DNA from: Streptomyces sp. JH14 | GTDB taxonomy: Bacteria; Actinomycetota; Actinomycetes; Streptomycetales; Streptomycetaceae | Direction: 5' to 3' | Length of the DNA: 64,000 nucleotides | NCBI RefSeq assembly: GCF_029428675.1 | Contig: NZ_JAJNEL010000001.1 | Coordinates: 6,510,001-6,574,000, forward strand | In this document: one piece after another, positions 24,931 to 33,770 of the stretch | Layout: every line of letters begins with the position of its first letter | How positions within the stretch are numbered: position 1 is the first letter of the stretch | Made by a program: the position numbers and the translations under genes | The notes under the pieces: generated by a model | Databases searched by the model: none | Seen by the model: the letters and a program-made list of their open reading frames with translations, nothing else | Told to the model about the DNA's origin: nothing

Positions 24931-27033
24931 ATGACGAACTCAGCTGTTGTGCTCGCCGATGCCGCCGGCTACGCCGCCGCGGTCGAAGAAGCCTCGGCGG
25001 CCGCCGCCGCGTACTACGCCACCGGCGAGAGCACGCTCGACGACGACGCGTACGACCGGCTGGTGCGCGGGATCGCCGCGTACGAGGAGGCGCATCCGCA
25101 GGACGTGCTGGCCGCCTCACCCACCGGCAAGGTCGCCGGCGGTGCCGCGGTCGGGGACGTGCCGCACACGGTGCCGATGCTTTCGTTGGACAACGTGTTC
25201 TCCGCCGAGCAGTTCGCCACCTGGACGGCTTCCCTGGAGCGCCGGATCGGCAGACCCGTGGCTGCCTGGAGCGTGGAGCCGAAGCTCGACGGGCTCGCGG
25301 TCGCCGCGCGCTACCGGTCGGGCCGGCTGGAGCGCCTGATCACCCGGGGCGACGGCACCGCGGGAGAGGACGTGTCGCATGCCATCGGCACCGTCGCCGG
25401 GCTCCCGGAGCAGCTCGGCGAGCCGGTGACGATCGAGATACGCGGCGAGATCCTGATGACGAACGAGCAGTTCGAACAGGCCAACACCGTGCGCACCGAG
25501 CACGGCGGCGCCCCCTTCGCCAATCCGAGGAACGGCGCGGCGGGCACCCTTCGCGCCAAGGACCGTCCGTACACGGTCGAGATGACGTTCTTCGCCTACG
25601 GTGCCCTGCCCTTGCCCGACTCCGGCGCGCTGACCGCCACCCTGGCCGAACTCCCGCACAGCGAGGTCCTGGAGTACGTCGCCGGGCTCGGCGTGCACAC
25701 GGCGGCGGACACGGACGTCGCCCCGCGCACGGTCACCACCGTCGAGGAGGCGCAGGCCCGGATCGAGGAGGTCGCCGCGCTGCGTGCCTCGTTGCCGTTC
25801 GGTATCGACGGCATCGTGATCAAGGCGGATCTCGCCGCCGACCAGCGCGAGGCCGGGTCGGGAACCCGGGCGCCCCGCTGGGCCATCGCGTACAAGCTCC
25901 CGGCCGTCGAGAAGGTCACCCGGCTGCTGGGCGTCGAGTGGAATGTCGGAAGGACGGGCATCATCGCGCCGCGCGCCGTGCTGGAGCCGGTCGAGATCGA
26001 CGGATCGACCGTCAGCTACGCCACACTGCACAACCCGGCGGACATCACCCGCCGCGATCTCCGGCTCGGCGACCGGGTCATGGTCTACAAGGCGGGCGAC
26101 ATCATCCCCCGCATCGAAGCGCCCGTCGCCCATCTGCGCACCGGCGACGAGAAGCCGATCGTCTTCCCCGAGGTCTGCCCGCAGTGCGGTTCCGAGATCG
26201 ACACGAGTGAGCAGCGCTGGCGCTGTGTCCGGGGCCGTGACTGCCGGCTGGTGGCCTCCATCTCGTACGCGGCGGGCCGTGACCAGCTCGACATCGAAGG
26301 GCTCGGCGCGACCCGGGTCGTCCAGCTGGTCGACGCCGGACTCGTCGCCGACTTCGCCGACCTCTTCACGCTCGAACGCGAGCAACTGCTCGGCCTGGAG
26401 CGGATGGGCGAGACCAGCACCGACAATCTGCTGGCCGCCATCGAGACCGCACGCGCCCAGCCGCTCTCGCGGGTCTTCTGCGCGCTGGGGGTACGAGGCA
26501 CCGGGCGCTCCATGTCACGGCGGATCGCCCGCTACTTCGCGACCATGGACAGGATCCGGGCCGCCGACGCCGACGCGCTCCAGCAGGTGGACGGCATCGG
26601 CAAGGAGAAGGCTGCCGCGGTGGTCGCGGAGCTGGCGGAACTGGCGCCGCTGATCGAGAAGCTGGTCGCCGCCCGGGTCAACATGGCCGAGCCCGGCGCG
26701 ACTCCGCCGCCGGAGCCCGGCGAGGAGGGTACGGATGCCGCTGCCCCCGCGGACGGTGAGGCGGCGGTCGAACGGCCTCTGGACGGGATGACGGTGGTGG
26801 TCACCGGAGCCATGACCGGGGCGCTCGAGAAGCTCTCGCGGAACCAGATGAACGAGCTGATCGAGAGGGCCGGCGGGAAGTCCTCGTCCAGCGTCTCCAA
26901 GCGCACCACGCTGCTGGTCGCCGGGGAGAAGGCCGGGTCCAAGCGCACCAAGGCGGAGGATCTCGGTGTACGGATTGCCGCACCGGACGAGTTCGCCGAG
27001 CTGATCGCCGGGTTCCTGCCGTCGGAGGTGTGA
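24931..27033 (+). CDS. NAD-dependent DNA ligase, divergent paralogue
   Basis: The 700-residue protein has the LigA domain order: Ia, adenylation domain with catalytic Lys118 in VEPKLDGLA, OB fold (GRTGIIAPRAVLEPV), zinc finger (CPQCGSEIDTSEQRWRC then C), helix-hairpin-helix repeats (QQVDGIGKEKAAAV) and a C-terminal BRCT domain (TVVVTGAMTGALEKLSRNQM). The N-terminus (AGYAAAVEEASAAAAAYYAT) differs from the usual Streptomyces LigA, so this is probably a second ligase rather than the essential replicative one. It could serve repair. ATG 24931, no operon neighbours. Named by family only. Confidence 0.85.
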   Translation: MTNSAVVLADAAGYAAAVEEASAAAAAYYATGESTLDDDAYDRLVRGIAAYEEAHPQDVLAASPTGKVAGGAAVGDVPHTVPMLSLDNVFSAEQFATWTASLERRIGRPVAAWSVEPKLDGLAVAARYRSGRLERLITRGDGTAGEDVSHAIGTVAGLPEQLGEPVTIEIRGEILMTNEQFEQANTVRTEHGGAPFANPRNGAAGTLRAKDRPYTVEMTFFAYGALPLPDSGALTATLAELPHSEVLEYVAGLGVHTAADTDVAPRTVTTVEEAQARIEEVAALRASLPFGIDGIVIKADLAADQREAGSGTRAPRWAIAYKLPAVEKVTRLLGVEWNVGRTGIIAPRAVLEPVEIDGSTVSYATLHNPADITRRDLRLGDRVMVYKAGDIIPRIEAPVAHLRTGDEKPIVFPEVCPQCGSEIDTSEQRWRCVRGRDCRLVASISYAAGRDQLDIEGLGATRVVQLVDAGLVADFADLFTLEREQLLGLERMGETSTDNLLAAIETARAQPLSRVFCALGVRGTGRSMSRRIARYFATMDRIRAADADALQQVDGIGKEKAAAVVAELAELAPLIEKLVAARVNMAEPGATPPPEPGEEGTDAAAPADGEAAVERPLDGMTVVVTGAMTGALEKLSRNQMNELIERAGGKSSSSVSKRTTLLVAGEKAGSKRTKAEDLGVRIAAPDEFAELIAGFLPSEV

Positions 27034-27217
27034 CGGGCGGAACACTCGGGCGTCCGTCCGCGAGAGTGGACGGACGGGCGCGCCGAACCCTTGGATTTTG
27101 CCTGAGAGTGGCTTTCTTTACCTTCTTATTGCATAGTGAGGGCTCGGTCATGCCTCGCTATCGGCGGGTCGACGTGTGTGTGAACGGCTGCTGCGGCAGG
27201 CCGGGGGATGAGGGACG

Positions 27218-28042
27218 GTGCATTCTCCGCACGACGGACGGCGACACGGCCGGTCCATCCACAACGGGTACCGCGGTGTCACCCGCGGACTCGCCCTCGA
27301 CCTCGGCAGCTCCCGCACCCGCGCCTGGATCCCCGGACTCGGCGTCGTCACCGACGCCGAGTCCGGCGGCGATCCCGAGGGCGGGACCGGTCACGGCCGT
27401 CCGGTCCGGCGCGGGCGCATCGCCGACCCCGAGTCCTGCGGCCGGATGCTCAGCCGCCTCGCCGACACGGCGCTGGGCGCCGACCGGGGCGAGACCCTGA
27501 TCGTCCTCAGCCACCCGGTGCTCGCCGGGCCCGAACACCGGGCCGAGGTGCGGGAGCTGCTCGCCGCACTCGGGCCGACGAGCATCATCGTGCTGGACAG
27601 CGCCAGAGCCGCCGCCGCATACGCCGGACCGCAGGACGGCGGCCCGCTGCTCGTCGTCGACATCGGCGCCGAGCTGACCGAAGTCACCCTCCTGGTCGAC
27701 GGAATGGTCCGTGACGCCCGCCAGGCCGAGACCGGGCTCAGCGACCTCGGGCCCGCCGAGCCGGCCACCGCCGTCGTCCGCACCGCGCTGGACATGATCA
27801 TGGAGATGTGGCGGCAGGACCGGCACGGCGCGGTCCTCGGAGCCTTGCGGAAGGGGCCGTTGCTCACCGGAGGCGGTGCGCTGCGCCCCGACATCACCAA
27901 CCGGATCGCGGTCCGCCTCGGGGTTCCGGTGCGACTCGCCGACGACCCTGCCACCACGGTGGTCCGCGGCGCCGGACTGATCCTCGGCTCCGCGCTCCGC
28001 GCGGCCGGCGCGGCACCCGCCCTGCCCGGCCAGGTGAGGTGA
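27218..28042 (+). CDS. Short MreB-like actin-fold protein
   Basis: The 274-residue protein has the actin/Hsp70 ATPase signatures: phosphate 1 LALDLGSSRTRAW, phosphate 2 LLVVDIGAELTEVTL, and adenosine motif PLLTGGGALRPDI. Typical MreB has about 340 residues, so this is short; domain IB/IIB loops are missing. It may be one of the MreB-like proteins of Streptomyces sporulation or a cousin without polymerisation surfaces. I start at GTG 27218 with GGGGGATGA upstream. A second frame with its own ribosome site starts upstream at 27150 and overlaps it (see findings). Confidence 0.75.
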   Translation: MHSPHDGRRHGRSIHNGYRGVTRGLALDLGSSRTRAWIPGLGVVTDAESGGDPEGGTGHGRPVRRGRIADPESCGRMLSRLADTALGADRGETLIVLSHPVLAGPEHRAEVRELLAALGPTSIIVLDSARAAAAYAGPQDGGPLLVVDIGAELTEVTLLVDGMVRDARQAETGLSDLGPAEPATAVVRTALDMIMEMWRQDRHGAVLGALRKGPLLTGGGALRPDITNRIAVRLGVPVRLADDPATTVVRGAGLILGSALRAAGAAPALPGQVR

Positions 28043-28097
28043 CAACCTTCCCGGGGCCGCTCGCGGGGTACACGCCCCTGGGACGGTGCCCGAACAG

Positions 28098-28123
28098 CCC
28101 GGCCCGCCGTACGGCGGGCCGGG
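28098..28123. terminator. 26-bp perfect palindrome after the MreB-like gene
   Basis: The palindrome is centred on GTAC and reads identically on both strands from 28098 to 28123. It follows the MreB-like stop by 55 bases and ends five bases before the GTG of the next gene. It looks like a terminator, but its closeness to that start would also let it mask the next ribosome site. Confidence 0.6.
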
Positions 28124-28128
28124 GGCGC

Positions 28129-28632
28129 GTGACGGCGGCCCGTCAAACCCTGGTCGCGCTCCTCCTCGTCGTGTTCTCCGTCGTCGGCGGCGCGTCCGCA
28201 GCCGTCGCGGCCGCCGGAGCCGGAACCCCGCCACGTTTCCTGTCCGGTCCTGAGTCCGCTGCCGCGCACACGCCTGCCGCCCCGACGCCCGCCCGGCGCA
28301 CCGACCTGACCGCCCGCACCGGTCCCCCGCACGACACCCGGCGGACCCGCACGGCCACGGCGACCGGCCACGAACTCACGCGCGTCCCGGCCGTGCCCCG
28401 GCCCTGGGTCGCCACCGACCACATCCGCATTCAGCACCAGCTCCCGCCGCCCGGCCCCGGCGGCGCCCTGTTGCCGGGGCCGTTCGGCATCCAGGTACCG
28501 CTTCCCGCTCGGCATCAGGCAGCGGACGCACCCTCCTTCGCAGCCGACCGCTTCCGCGTGGCGCTCCCCGGTGTACGGGGCCCTCCGAGGACGGACCGTT
28601 CCCTCGGCCACCGTTCTGCTCGACAGATCTGA
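28129..28632 (+). CDS. Secreted hypothetical protein
   Basis: The 167-residue frame starts at GTG 28129 and encodes an N-terminal hydrophobic segment (ARQTLVALLLVVFSVVGGAS followed by AAVAAAGA), a good Sec signal peptide. The rest is low in order: proline-, alanine- and arginine-rich (PAAPTPARRTDLTAR) and without cysteine or recognisable domain. The start has only a weak ribosome site and the palindrome just upstream could hide it. It precedes the SecDF gene by 51 bases. Codon usage is consistent with a real gene; function unknown. Confidence 0.5.
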   Translation: MTAARQTLVALLLVVFSVVGGASAAVAAAGAGTPPRFLSGPESAAAHTPAAPTPARRTDLTARTGPPHDTRRTRTATATGHELTRVPAVPRPWVATDHIRIQHQLPPPGPGGALLPGPFGIQVPLPARHQAADAPSFAADRFRVALPGVRGPPRTDRSLGHRSARQI

Positions 28633-28683
28633 CGGCGCGTCCACGCCCCGGTGAGGGCGGCCGTCGTCCCTCGGAGGATTCCC

Positions 28684-30987
28684 ATGACTCGCGCCACCAC
28701 GGTGCGAGCGGTCCTGGCTGCTGCCGTGCTGCTCGTCTCCGTGCTCATCACGCTGACCATGTCACCCAGACTGGGCCTCGACCTTCAGGGCGGCACCAGG
28801 ATGGTGCTCCAGGCCCAGGACTCCGCCACCGCGAAGGCGGACCGGGAGAGCACCGACCGGACCCTTGAGGTGCTGCGCCGGCGCATCGACTCGCTCGGCG
28901 TCTCCGAACCGACCCTGACCCGGTCCGGGGAGGACCGGATCATCGTCGAACTGCCCGACGTCCAGGACCCGCGCAAGGCCGCCGAAGTCGTCGGCAGGAC
29001 CGCCCAGCTCAGCTTCCACGCCGTCCGGGGCCAGGGCACGGAACAGCAGAAGGGCAAGGCCACCGGGCTGACGCTGCCCGACGAGGACGGCCGCCTTCTC
29101 GCTCTCGGCCCGGCCCGGCTCACCGGCGCGGGCGTCAAGGACGCCGGGGCCTCCTTCGACGCCCAGCAGGGCGCCGGCTGGACCGTCGCCCTCGACTTCC
29201 ACAAGGGCGCGGGCCGGGACTGGACCCGGCTGACCGGCGAAGCCGCCTGCCATCCCGCTCAGGACGAACGGCGGCGGGTCGCCATCGTCCTGGACGACCA
29301 GGTCATCTCCTCGCCCCAGGTCGCCCCGTCCGTCGGCTGCGACGTGGGCCTTCCGTCCGGCTCCACGCAGATCACCGGCTCCTTCGGCGCCGACGAGGCC
29401 CGCGATCTCGCGCTGCTCATCAAGGGCGGCGCGCTGCCCCTTCCCGTCGAGATCGTCGAACAGAGGACCGTCGGCCCGACGCTCGGCGCCGCCGCCATCG
29501 ACGCCAGCGCCCGTGCCGCCCTCATCGGGGCCGCCGCCACCGCTCTCTTCATCACGTTCGTCTACCGGCTCTTCGGCGCCCTCGCCGCGACGGCCCTGGC
29601 CGCGTACGGAGTCATCTCGTACGCCGCGCTGGTCGCCCTCGGCGTCACCCTCACCCTGCCCGGACTCGCCGGGTTCGTCCTCGCCATCGGGATGGCGGTC
29701 GACGCGAACGTGCTGGTCTTCGAACGCGCCAGGGAGGAGTACGCGGAACGGTCCGGCCGCTCCCTGCGCTCCGCGATGACCGCCGGGTTCCGTAACGCCT
29801 GGAGCGCGGTCGCCGACTCCAACGTGACCACACTGATCGCGGCCGGCCTGCTCTTCTTTCTCGGCTCCGGACCGGTCAAGGGCTTCGGGGTCACGCTCGC
29901 CATCGGTGTTCTCGCGTCGATGTTCTCGGCACTCGTCATCGCTCGCGCCCTCACCGAGATCGCGTCCCGCTCACGGTTCGTCGGCGACTACCGGGGCGTC
30001 AACGGCATCGCACGCCCCGGACGCGTACGGACCTGGCTGGCCCGCCGCGACCCACAGCTGTTCCGGTCCCCCCGCCGCTGGCTGCTGATCTCCACGGCAC
30101 TGATCGCCGTCGCGGTCCTCGGCATCGTCGTGCGGGGTGTCAACCTGGGCGTGGAGTTCACCGGCGGCCGGCTCGTCGAGTACTCCACGAGCCGGCCCGT
30201 CGACGTGGAGACCGCCCGCACCGTCCTGGCCGGAGCGGGATTCGGCGACGCCGAGGTCACCACGGCGGGCGCCGGTGACCTCTCCGTACGCACGGGAGAC
30301 CTCGACAACCACGAGGAGCATGCCCTGCGTGCCGCCCTCGCCGAGGAGGGCGGCCAGACCACCAAGGTCCGCGACGAGCTCATCGGCCCCAGCCTCGGTG
30401 ACGAACTGCGGCGCAACGCGCTGATCGCGCTCGCCGTCGCCGTCGCTGTGCAACTCGCCTATCTGGCGGTCCGGTTCCGCTGGACGTTCGCCCTGGCATC
30501 GGTCGCCGCGCTCGTCCACGACGTCATCCTGCTGGTCGGCGCGTTCGCCTGGCTCGGCCGCACCGTCGACGGCATCTTCCTGGCCGCACTCCTCACCGTC
30601 ATCGGCTACTCCGTCAACGACTCGGTGGTCGTCTTCGACCGGGTCCGCGAACTGTGGGCGAAGGCACGCCGCGCATCCGTGTCGACCATCGCCAACCGCG
30701 CCGTCCTGCAGACCGTGCCCAGAACCGTCAACACCGGTATGGGCGCCCTCTTCATCCTGGCCGCCCTCGCCGTGCTGGGCGGCGACTCCCTCGAGGACTT
30801 CGCGCTCGCCCTGCTCATCGGCATCTGTGTCGGCACGTACTCCTCCGTCCTGACCGCCGTACCGGTCGCGCTCACCCTGGAGAAGAGAGCCAAGACCCCG
30901 CCGCCCGCCCGCAAGCGCGCTTCCGGACGCACGTCCGGCGCAGGAGCGAAACGCCGGGACCCGCGCGACAACGGCGCGCGCGTATAA
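28684..30987 (+). CDS. SecD-SecF fusion protein translocase component
   Basis: The 767-residue membrane protein fuses SecD (LGLDLQGGTRMVLQAQ; TPDD-like first periplasmic domain; MAVDANVLVFERARE) and SecF (NLGVEFTGGRLVEYS; VNDSVVVFDRVRE). SecDF uses the proton gradient to pull secreted proteins across the membrane after SecYEG. Streptomyces normally have separate SecD and SecF near relA; this fused version is probably an accessory copy. The start ATG 28684 follows TCGGAGGATT. The C-terminus is basic. An IS5 element has landed just after the stop codon at 30985-30987. Confidence 0.85.
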   Translation: MTRATTVRAVLAAAVLLVSVLITLTMSPRLGLDLQGGTRMVLQAQDSATAKADRESTDRTLEVLRRRIDSLGVSEPTLTRSGEDRIIVELPDVQDPRKAAEVVGRTAQLSFHAVRGQGTEQQKGKATGLTLPDEDGRLLALGPARLTGAGVKDAGASFDAQQGAGWTVALDFHKGAGRDWTRLTGEAACHPAQDERRRVAIVLDDQVISSPQVAPSVGCDVGLPSGSTQITGSFGADEARDLALLIKGGALPLPVEIVEQRTVGPTLGAAAIDASARAALIGAAATALFITFVYRLFGALAATALAAYGVISYAALVALGVTLTLPGLAGFVLAIGMAVDANVLVFERAREEYAERSGRSLRSAMTAGFRNAWSAVADSNVTTLIAAGLLFFLGSGPVKGFGVTLAIGVLASMFSALVIARALTEIASRSRFVGDYRGVNGIARPGRVRTWLARRDPQLFRSPRRWLLISTALIAVAVLGIVVRGVNLGVEFTGGRLVEYSTSRPVDVETARTVLAGAGFGDAEVTTAGAGDLSVRTGDLDNHEEHALRAALAEEGGQTTKVRDELIGPSLGDELRRNALIALAVAVAVQLAYLAVRFRWTFALASVAALVHDVILLVGAFAWLGRTVDGIFLAALLTVIGYSVNDSVVVFDRVRELWAKARRASVSTIANRAVLQTVPRTVNTGMGALFILAALAVLGGDSLEDFALALLIGICVGTYSSVLTAVPVALTLEKRAKTPPPARKRASGRTSGAGAKRRDPRDNGARV

Positions 30988-31001
30988 CCGCTTCGCGCTT
31001 A

Positions 31002-31975
31002 GAGCGTCCGCCAGTAGGTCATCGGATGCGTGGGTTTCGGGGTCGGGTGTTCCAGCGGTAGAGGGGCCAGGAGCGTCGGATCAGGCAGCGGACGGTGATG
31101 ATGGCGGCGGCCAGGGCGAGGAAGAACTCGATGGCCGCTCTCCGACGTTCGGTGCAGCGTCGGAGTTTGCCGAAGTTGTTCATCCAGGAGTTCGTGCGCT
31201 CTACCACCCAACGGCCGCCGGTCTGGATCGGGGTCTTCGCGCCGCGCGCGGCGATGCGCGCATCGATCCCGCGGGCGGCCAGGTCGTCGTGGACCATCTG
31301 GTAGTCGTATCCGGCATCCAGGGCAAGGCGCGGGTGCTTGGGCAGCGGCCCGAGGGTCGGCTCCAGGGCGGTGAAGCGGTCGAGGGTAGCGGGCAGCAGG
31401 GTGTGGTCGCGGGCGTTGGCCGGTGCGGGCTCGGTGACCAGCGGTATACCGGTACCGTCGGTCAACTGCGAGCGTTTCATGCCGAGTTTGGCTCGGTCGA
31501 CCGGGCTCCTGCCGGCGCACTCGCCACCAGAGGGCGCCTTGGTGATGCAGCCATCGGCGCTCAGGCGGTCGAGTTCGAGGCCGATCATGCGGTCGTAGGC
31601 GGAGAGCGCGATCAGCCGCAAGGTCTCCATCACGCCAGCGGCGATCCACTCGTCGCGGCGCCGGCGCAAGGTGGTGGCCGAGCAGTGCTCGTCGGCGGCA
31701 CGTTCGTATCCGCAGCCGAAGACCAGGACCTGTACCAGGCGGTCGAAGACGAGCGCATCGCTGATCCTCGGGTTGTGGCAGCCCAGCGGGTGCCGGTCCT
31801 CGCGCACGGGCAGCAGCGCGAGGAACTGGTCGCGGATCGGGGCGAGAATGCATGATGGGACAGCAGGCACGGATCCCCCGGTGATCATGAAGCATAGAGA
31901 GCTCCATGATCGGGCGAACCGTGTCTGCCCTGCTATCGCCTACTCGCATACACCTTGGGGAAGTTGGCGCACTGT
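31002..31975. mobile_element. IS5-family insertion sequence (ends approximate)
   Basis: One transposase gene on the minus strand is flanked by weak inverted ends: 31002-31013 (GAGCGTCCGCCA) and, on the other strand, GACAGTGCGCCA ending at 31975, with 9 of 12 bases shared. Length about 974 bp. I saw no clear target duplication, so the ends could be off by some bases. It separates the SecDF gene from the GNAT gene. Confidence 0.65.
31019..31870 (-). CDS. IS5-family transposase
   Basis: The 283-residue transposase has an N-terminal helical region (VPAVPSCILAPIRDQF) and the IS5-type DDE core: SADGCITKAPSGGECAG with the first Asp, RLALDAGYDYQM with the second, and VVERTNSWMNNFGKLRR with the Glu. 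The start is GTG 31870 behind GGGGGA, which gives the standard N-terminus; an ATG at 31888 is less likely. No stop or frameshift is visible, so it may be active. Other frames across this region are shadows. Confidence 0.85.
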   Translation of the reverse strand: MPAVPSCILAPIRDQFLALLPVREDRHPLGCHNPRISDALVFDRLVQVLVFGCGYERAADEHCSATTLRRRRDEWIAAGVMETLRLIALSAYDRMIGLELDRLSADGCITKAPSGGECAGRSPVDRAKLGMKRSQLTDGTGIPLVTEPAPANARDHTLLPATLDRFTALEPTLGPLPKHPRLALDAGYDYQMVHDDLAARGIDARIAARGAKTPIQTGGRWVVERTNSWMNNFGKLRRCTERRRAAIEFFLALAAAIITVRCLIRRSWPLYRWNTRPRNPRIR

Positions 31976-32042
31976 CGCTGGTTTGCAGCCGAACCCGGGC
32001 TCAGGGTGCTCGGCAGCAGTGGGCACCGGTTCATCCCCGCCG

Positions 32043-32813
32043 TCAGCGGTTGAGGAAGGAGTAGCTGCGGCCGAGCTCGGTGAAGCCGCGGCAGGAGTAC
32101 CACTCGCGCGGCCAGTCGGTCGCGTCCGCGACGAGGAAGAGCTGCGGGATCCCGGCAGAGGCGGCCAACGCCAGCCCTGTGGCGAGCAAGGTGTCTCCGT
32201 GGCCCTGCTTACGGTGCAGCACAGCGGTGACGAGGTCCTCCAGCTGAGCCAGCCCGGCGGTTCGGTCGAGGTAGAGGTCGGCCCAGGCCGCGACCTCCCC
32301 ATCCGGTGTCCGGGCGGCCAGGAAGGACACCTTCTCGGCGCCGCGCAGGCGGGCGGTACGGCGCTCGGTGAGCTGTCGAGCGAGATCCTCGTCCAAGCCC
32401 CAGTCCAGCTGCTGGCGGAACACCGCCGCTCGCAGCTCGGCCAGCTCGACCGGGTGCGCGGCAGGTTCGGGCAGCGCGCAGCCAGCTGTCTCCCGGGCCA
32501 GTATCAGCTCGGTGTCCCGGTCGTAGCCGGCCGCCGCCAGCACCGGGGTGGCCCGCTCCCCGAGCGCCTCGTCCAGCACCGTGATCCGGTACTGCTGGCG
32601 CGGTCCGAGGCCCTGCGCAGCCAGTTCGGGCAGTGCGGCCGGGTCGGCGTCTGAGGCGTGGACGATCAGTTGGTTGTGCTCCTGGGATTGGGGGAAGTCC
32701 GAGTCGCGGACGGCGAAGGCCCCGGGCAGCTCGACGGTCTCAGAGGCCTGGCGGCGGGCGAAGGCGGCGCGGAAGGCGGTCACGCGCTCAAGCAGATCCG
32801 ACATCTTTGTCAT
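32043..32813 (-). CDS. GNAT family N-acetyltransferase
   Basis: The 256-residue protein ends with a GNAT domain: VAAWADLYLDRTAGLAQLED followed by LVTAVLHRKQGHGDTLL (acetyl-CoA-binding segment) and LFLVADATDWPREWYSCRG, the usual final strand pair. The N-terminal half (FPQSQEHNQLIVHASD) resembles a degenerate second GNAT fold. Substrate unknown. Start ATG 32811-32813; ATG 32802-32804 is an alternative. It lies next to the IS5 element and may have come with the rearrangement; its 5' side faces the divergent YoaK-like gene and a strong hairpin. Confidence 0.75.
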   Translation of the reverse strand: MTKMSDLLERVTAFRAAFARRQASETVELPGAFAVRDSDFPQSQEHNQLIVHASDADPAALPELAAQGLGPRQQYRITVLDEALGERATPVLAAAGYDRDTELILARETAGCALPEPAAHPVELAELRAAVFRQQLDWGLDEDLARQLTERRTARLRGAEKVSFLAARTPDGEVAAWADLYLDRTAGLAQLEDLVTAVLHRKQGHGDTLLATGLALAASAGIPQLFLVADATDWPREWYSCRGFTELGRSYSFLNR

Positions 32814-32871
32814 GATCGTCCCGCCCACTGCCGGGGGCAACACCTTTTCCCTACCGGCGGACGCTCTTACA

Positions 32872-32917
32872 CAGCGTGTGCCGCCCCCACCCAGCGGTGC
32901 GGGGGCGGCACACGCTG
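32872..32917. terminator. 17-bp perfect hairpin in the GNAT-YoaK divergent region
   Basis: Bases 32872-32888 pair exactly with 32901-32917 around a 12-base loop. A terminator-strength stem is unexpected between divergent genes, since neither reads into the other. It may be a leftover from a gene lost when the IS5/GNAT segment was placed here, or may insulate the promoters. Confidence 0.55.
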
Positions 32918-32987
32918 CGGCGGTCCTCCGTTCCGCACCCCGATCACGGCACAATCCTGATTCCGTCCTGGTGATTGGAGCGTGCCC

Positions 32988-33728
32988 ATGCCCGTCCTGT
33001 TTCGTGAGGCATGGGCCACCCTCGTACCGGACATGACCGACCGGCACGGGCCGTTGCCGCCCATGATGCTCGCCCTGACCGTCGTCACCGGACTGGTCGA
33101 CGCGGTGAGCTTTCTGCAGCTCGGCCGGGTCTTCGTCGCCAACATGACCGGCAATGTGGTCTTCTCCGGCTTCGCGGTGGCCGGAGCCCCGGGCTTCTCG
33201 GTCACCGCCTCGCTCGTGGCGCTCGTCTCGTTCATCGCCGGTGCGGTGCTCAGTGGCCTGCTCGTGCACCGTCACGCCCACCGGGGCAAGATGCTCCAGT
33301 ACGCGCTCCTGGCCGAAACCCTGTGCTTCACGGCCGCCGTGATCGTCACCCAGACGTCCGGCAGCCCGTACGTCGGCGAGGTCCGCTTCACCCTCATCGT
33401 GCTGCTCGCCCTGGGCCTCGGCGTGCAGAACGCCGCCGCGCGTGCCCTCGCGGTCCCCGACCTCATGACCACCGTGCTGACCCTCACCATCACCGGCATC
33501 GCCGCCGACAGCCGCCTCGTCGGAGGGACGGGCAGCAAGGCAGGGCGACGGGTGCTCTCCGCCTGCGCCATGCTGCTCGGCGCCGTCGCCGGCACCTTCG
33601 CCTTCCTGCACGGACACCCGGCGCTGCCGCTGCTCTTCGCTCTGATCATCCTGGCCGGGGTGACTGCGGCCGCAACCGTACTGGCGCGCGCCGATGCCCC
33701 GTGGATCCGCCCGCTCGCCAAGAACTGA
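32988..33728 (+). CDS. YoaK family (DUF1275) membrane protein
   Basis: The 246-residue protein has six hydrophobic segments and the YoaK pattern: TVVTGLVDAVSFLQLGRVFV with NMTGNVVF, RFTLIVLLALGLGVQNAAAR and VLTLTITGIAADS. The family is made of small transporters of unknown substrate. I use ATG 32988, which sits seven bases after GGAG; a GTG two codons earlier is possible. A short basic cytoplasmic tail ends the protein. It appears to be a single-gene transcript convergent with the XRE regulator gene. Confidence 0.85.
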   Translation: MPVLFREAWATLVPDMTDRHGPLPPMMLALTVVTGLVDAVSFLQLGRVFVANMTGNVVFSGFAVAGAPGFSVTASLVALVSFIAGAVLSGLLVHRHAHRGKMLQYALLAETLCFTAAVIVTQTSGSPYVGEVRFTLIVLLALGLGVQNAAARALAVPDLMTTVLTLTITGIAADSRLVGGTGSKAGRRVLSACAMLLGAVAGTFAFLHGHPALPLLFALIILAGVTAAATVLARADAPWIRPLAKN

Positions 33729-33770
33729 CACGCCGTCGGGCCCGACGGGGCAGGACCTGACGCCCGGCGG

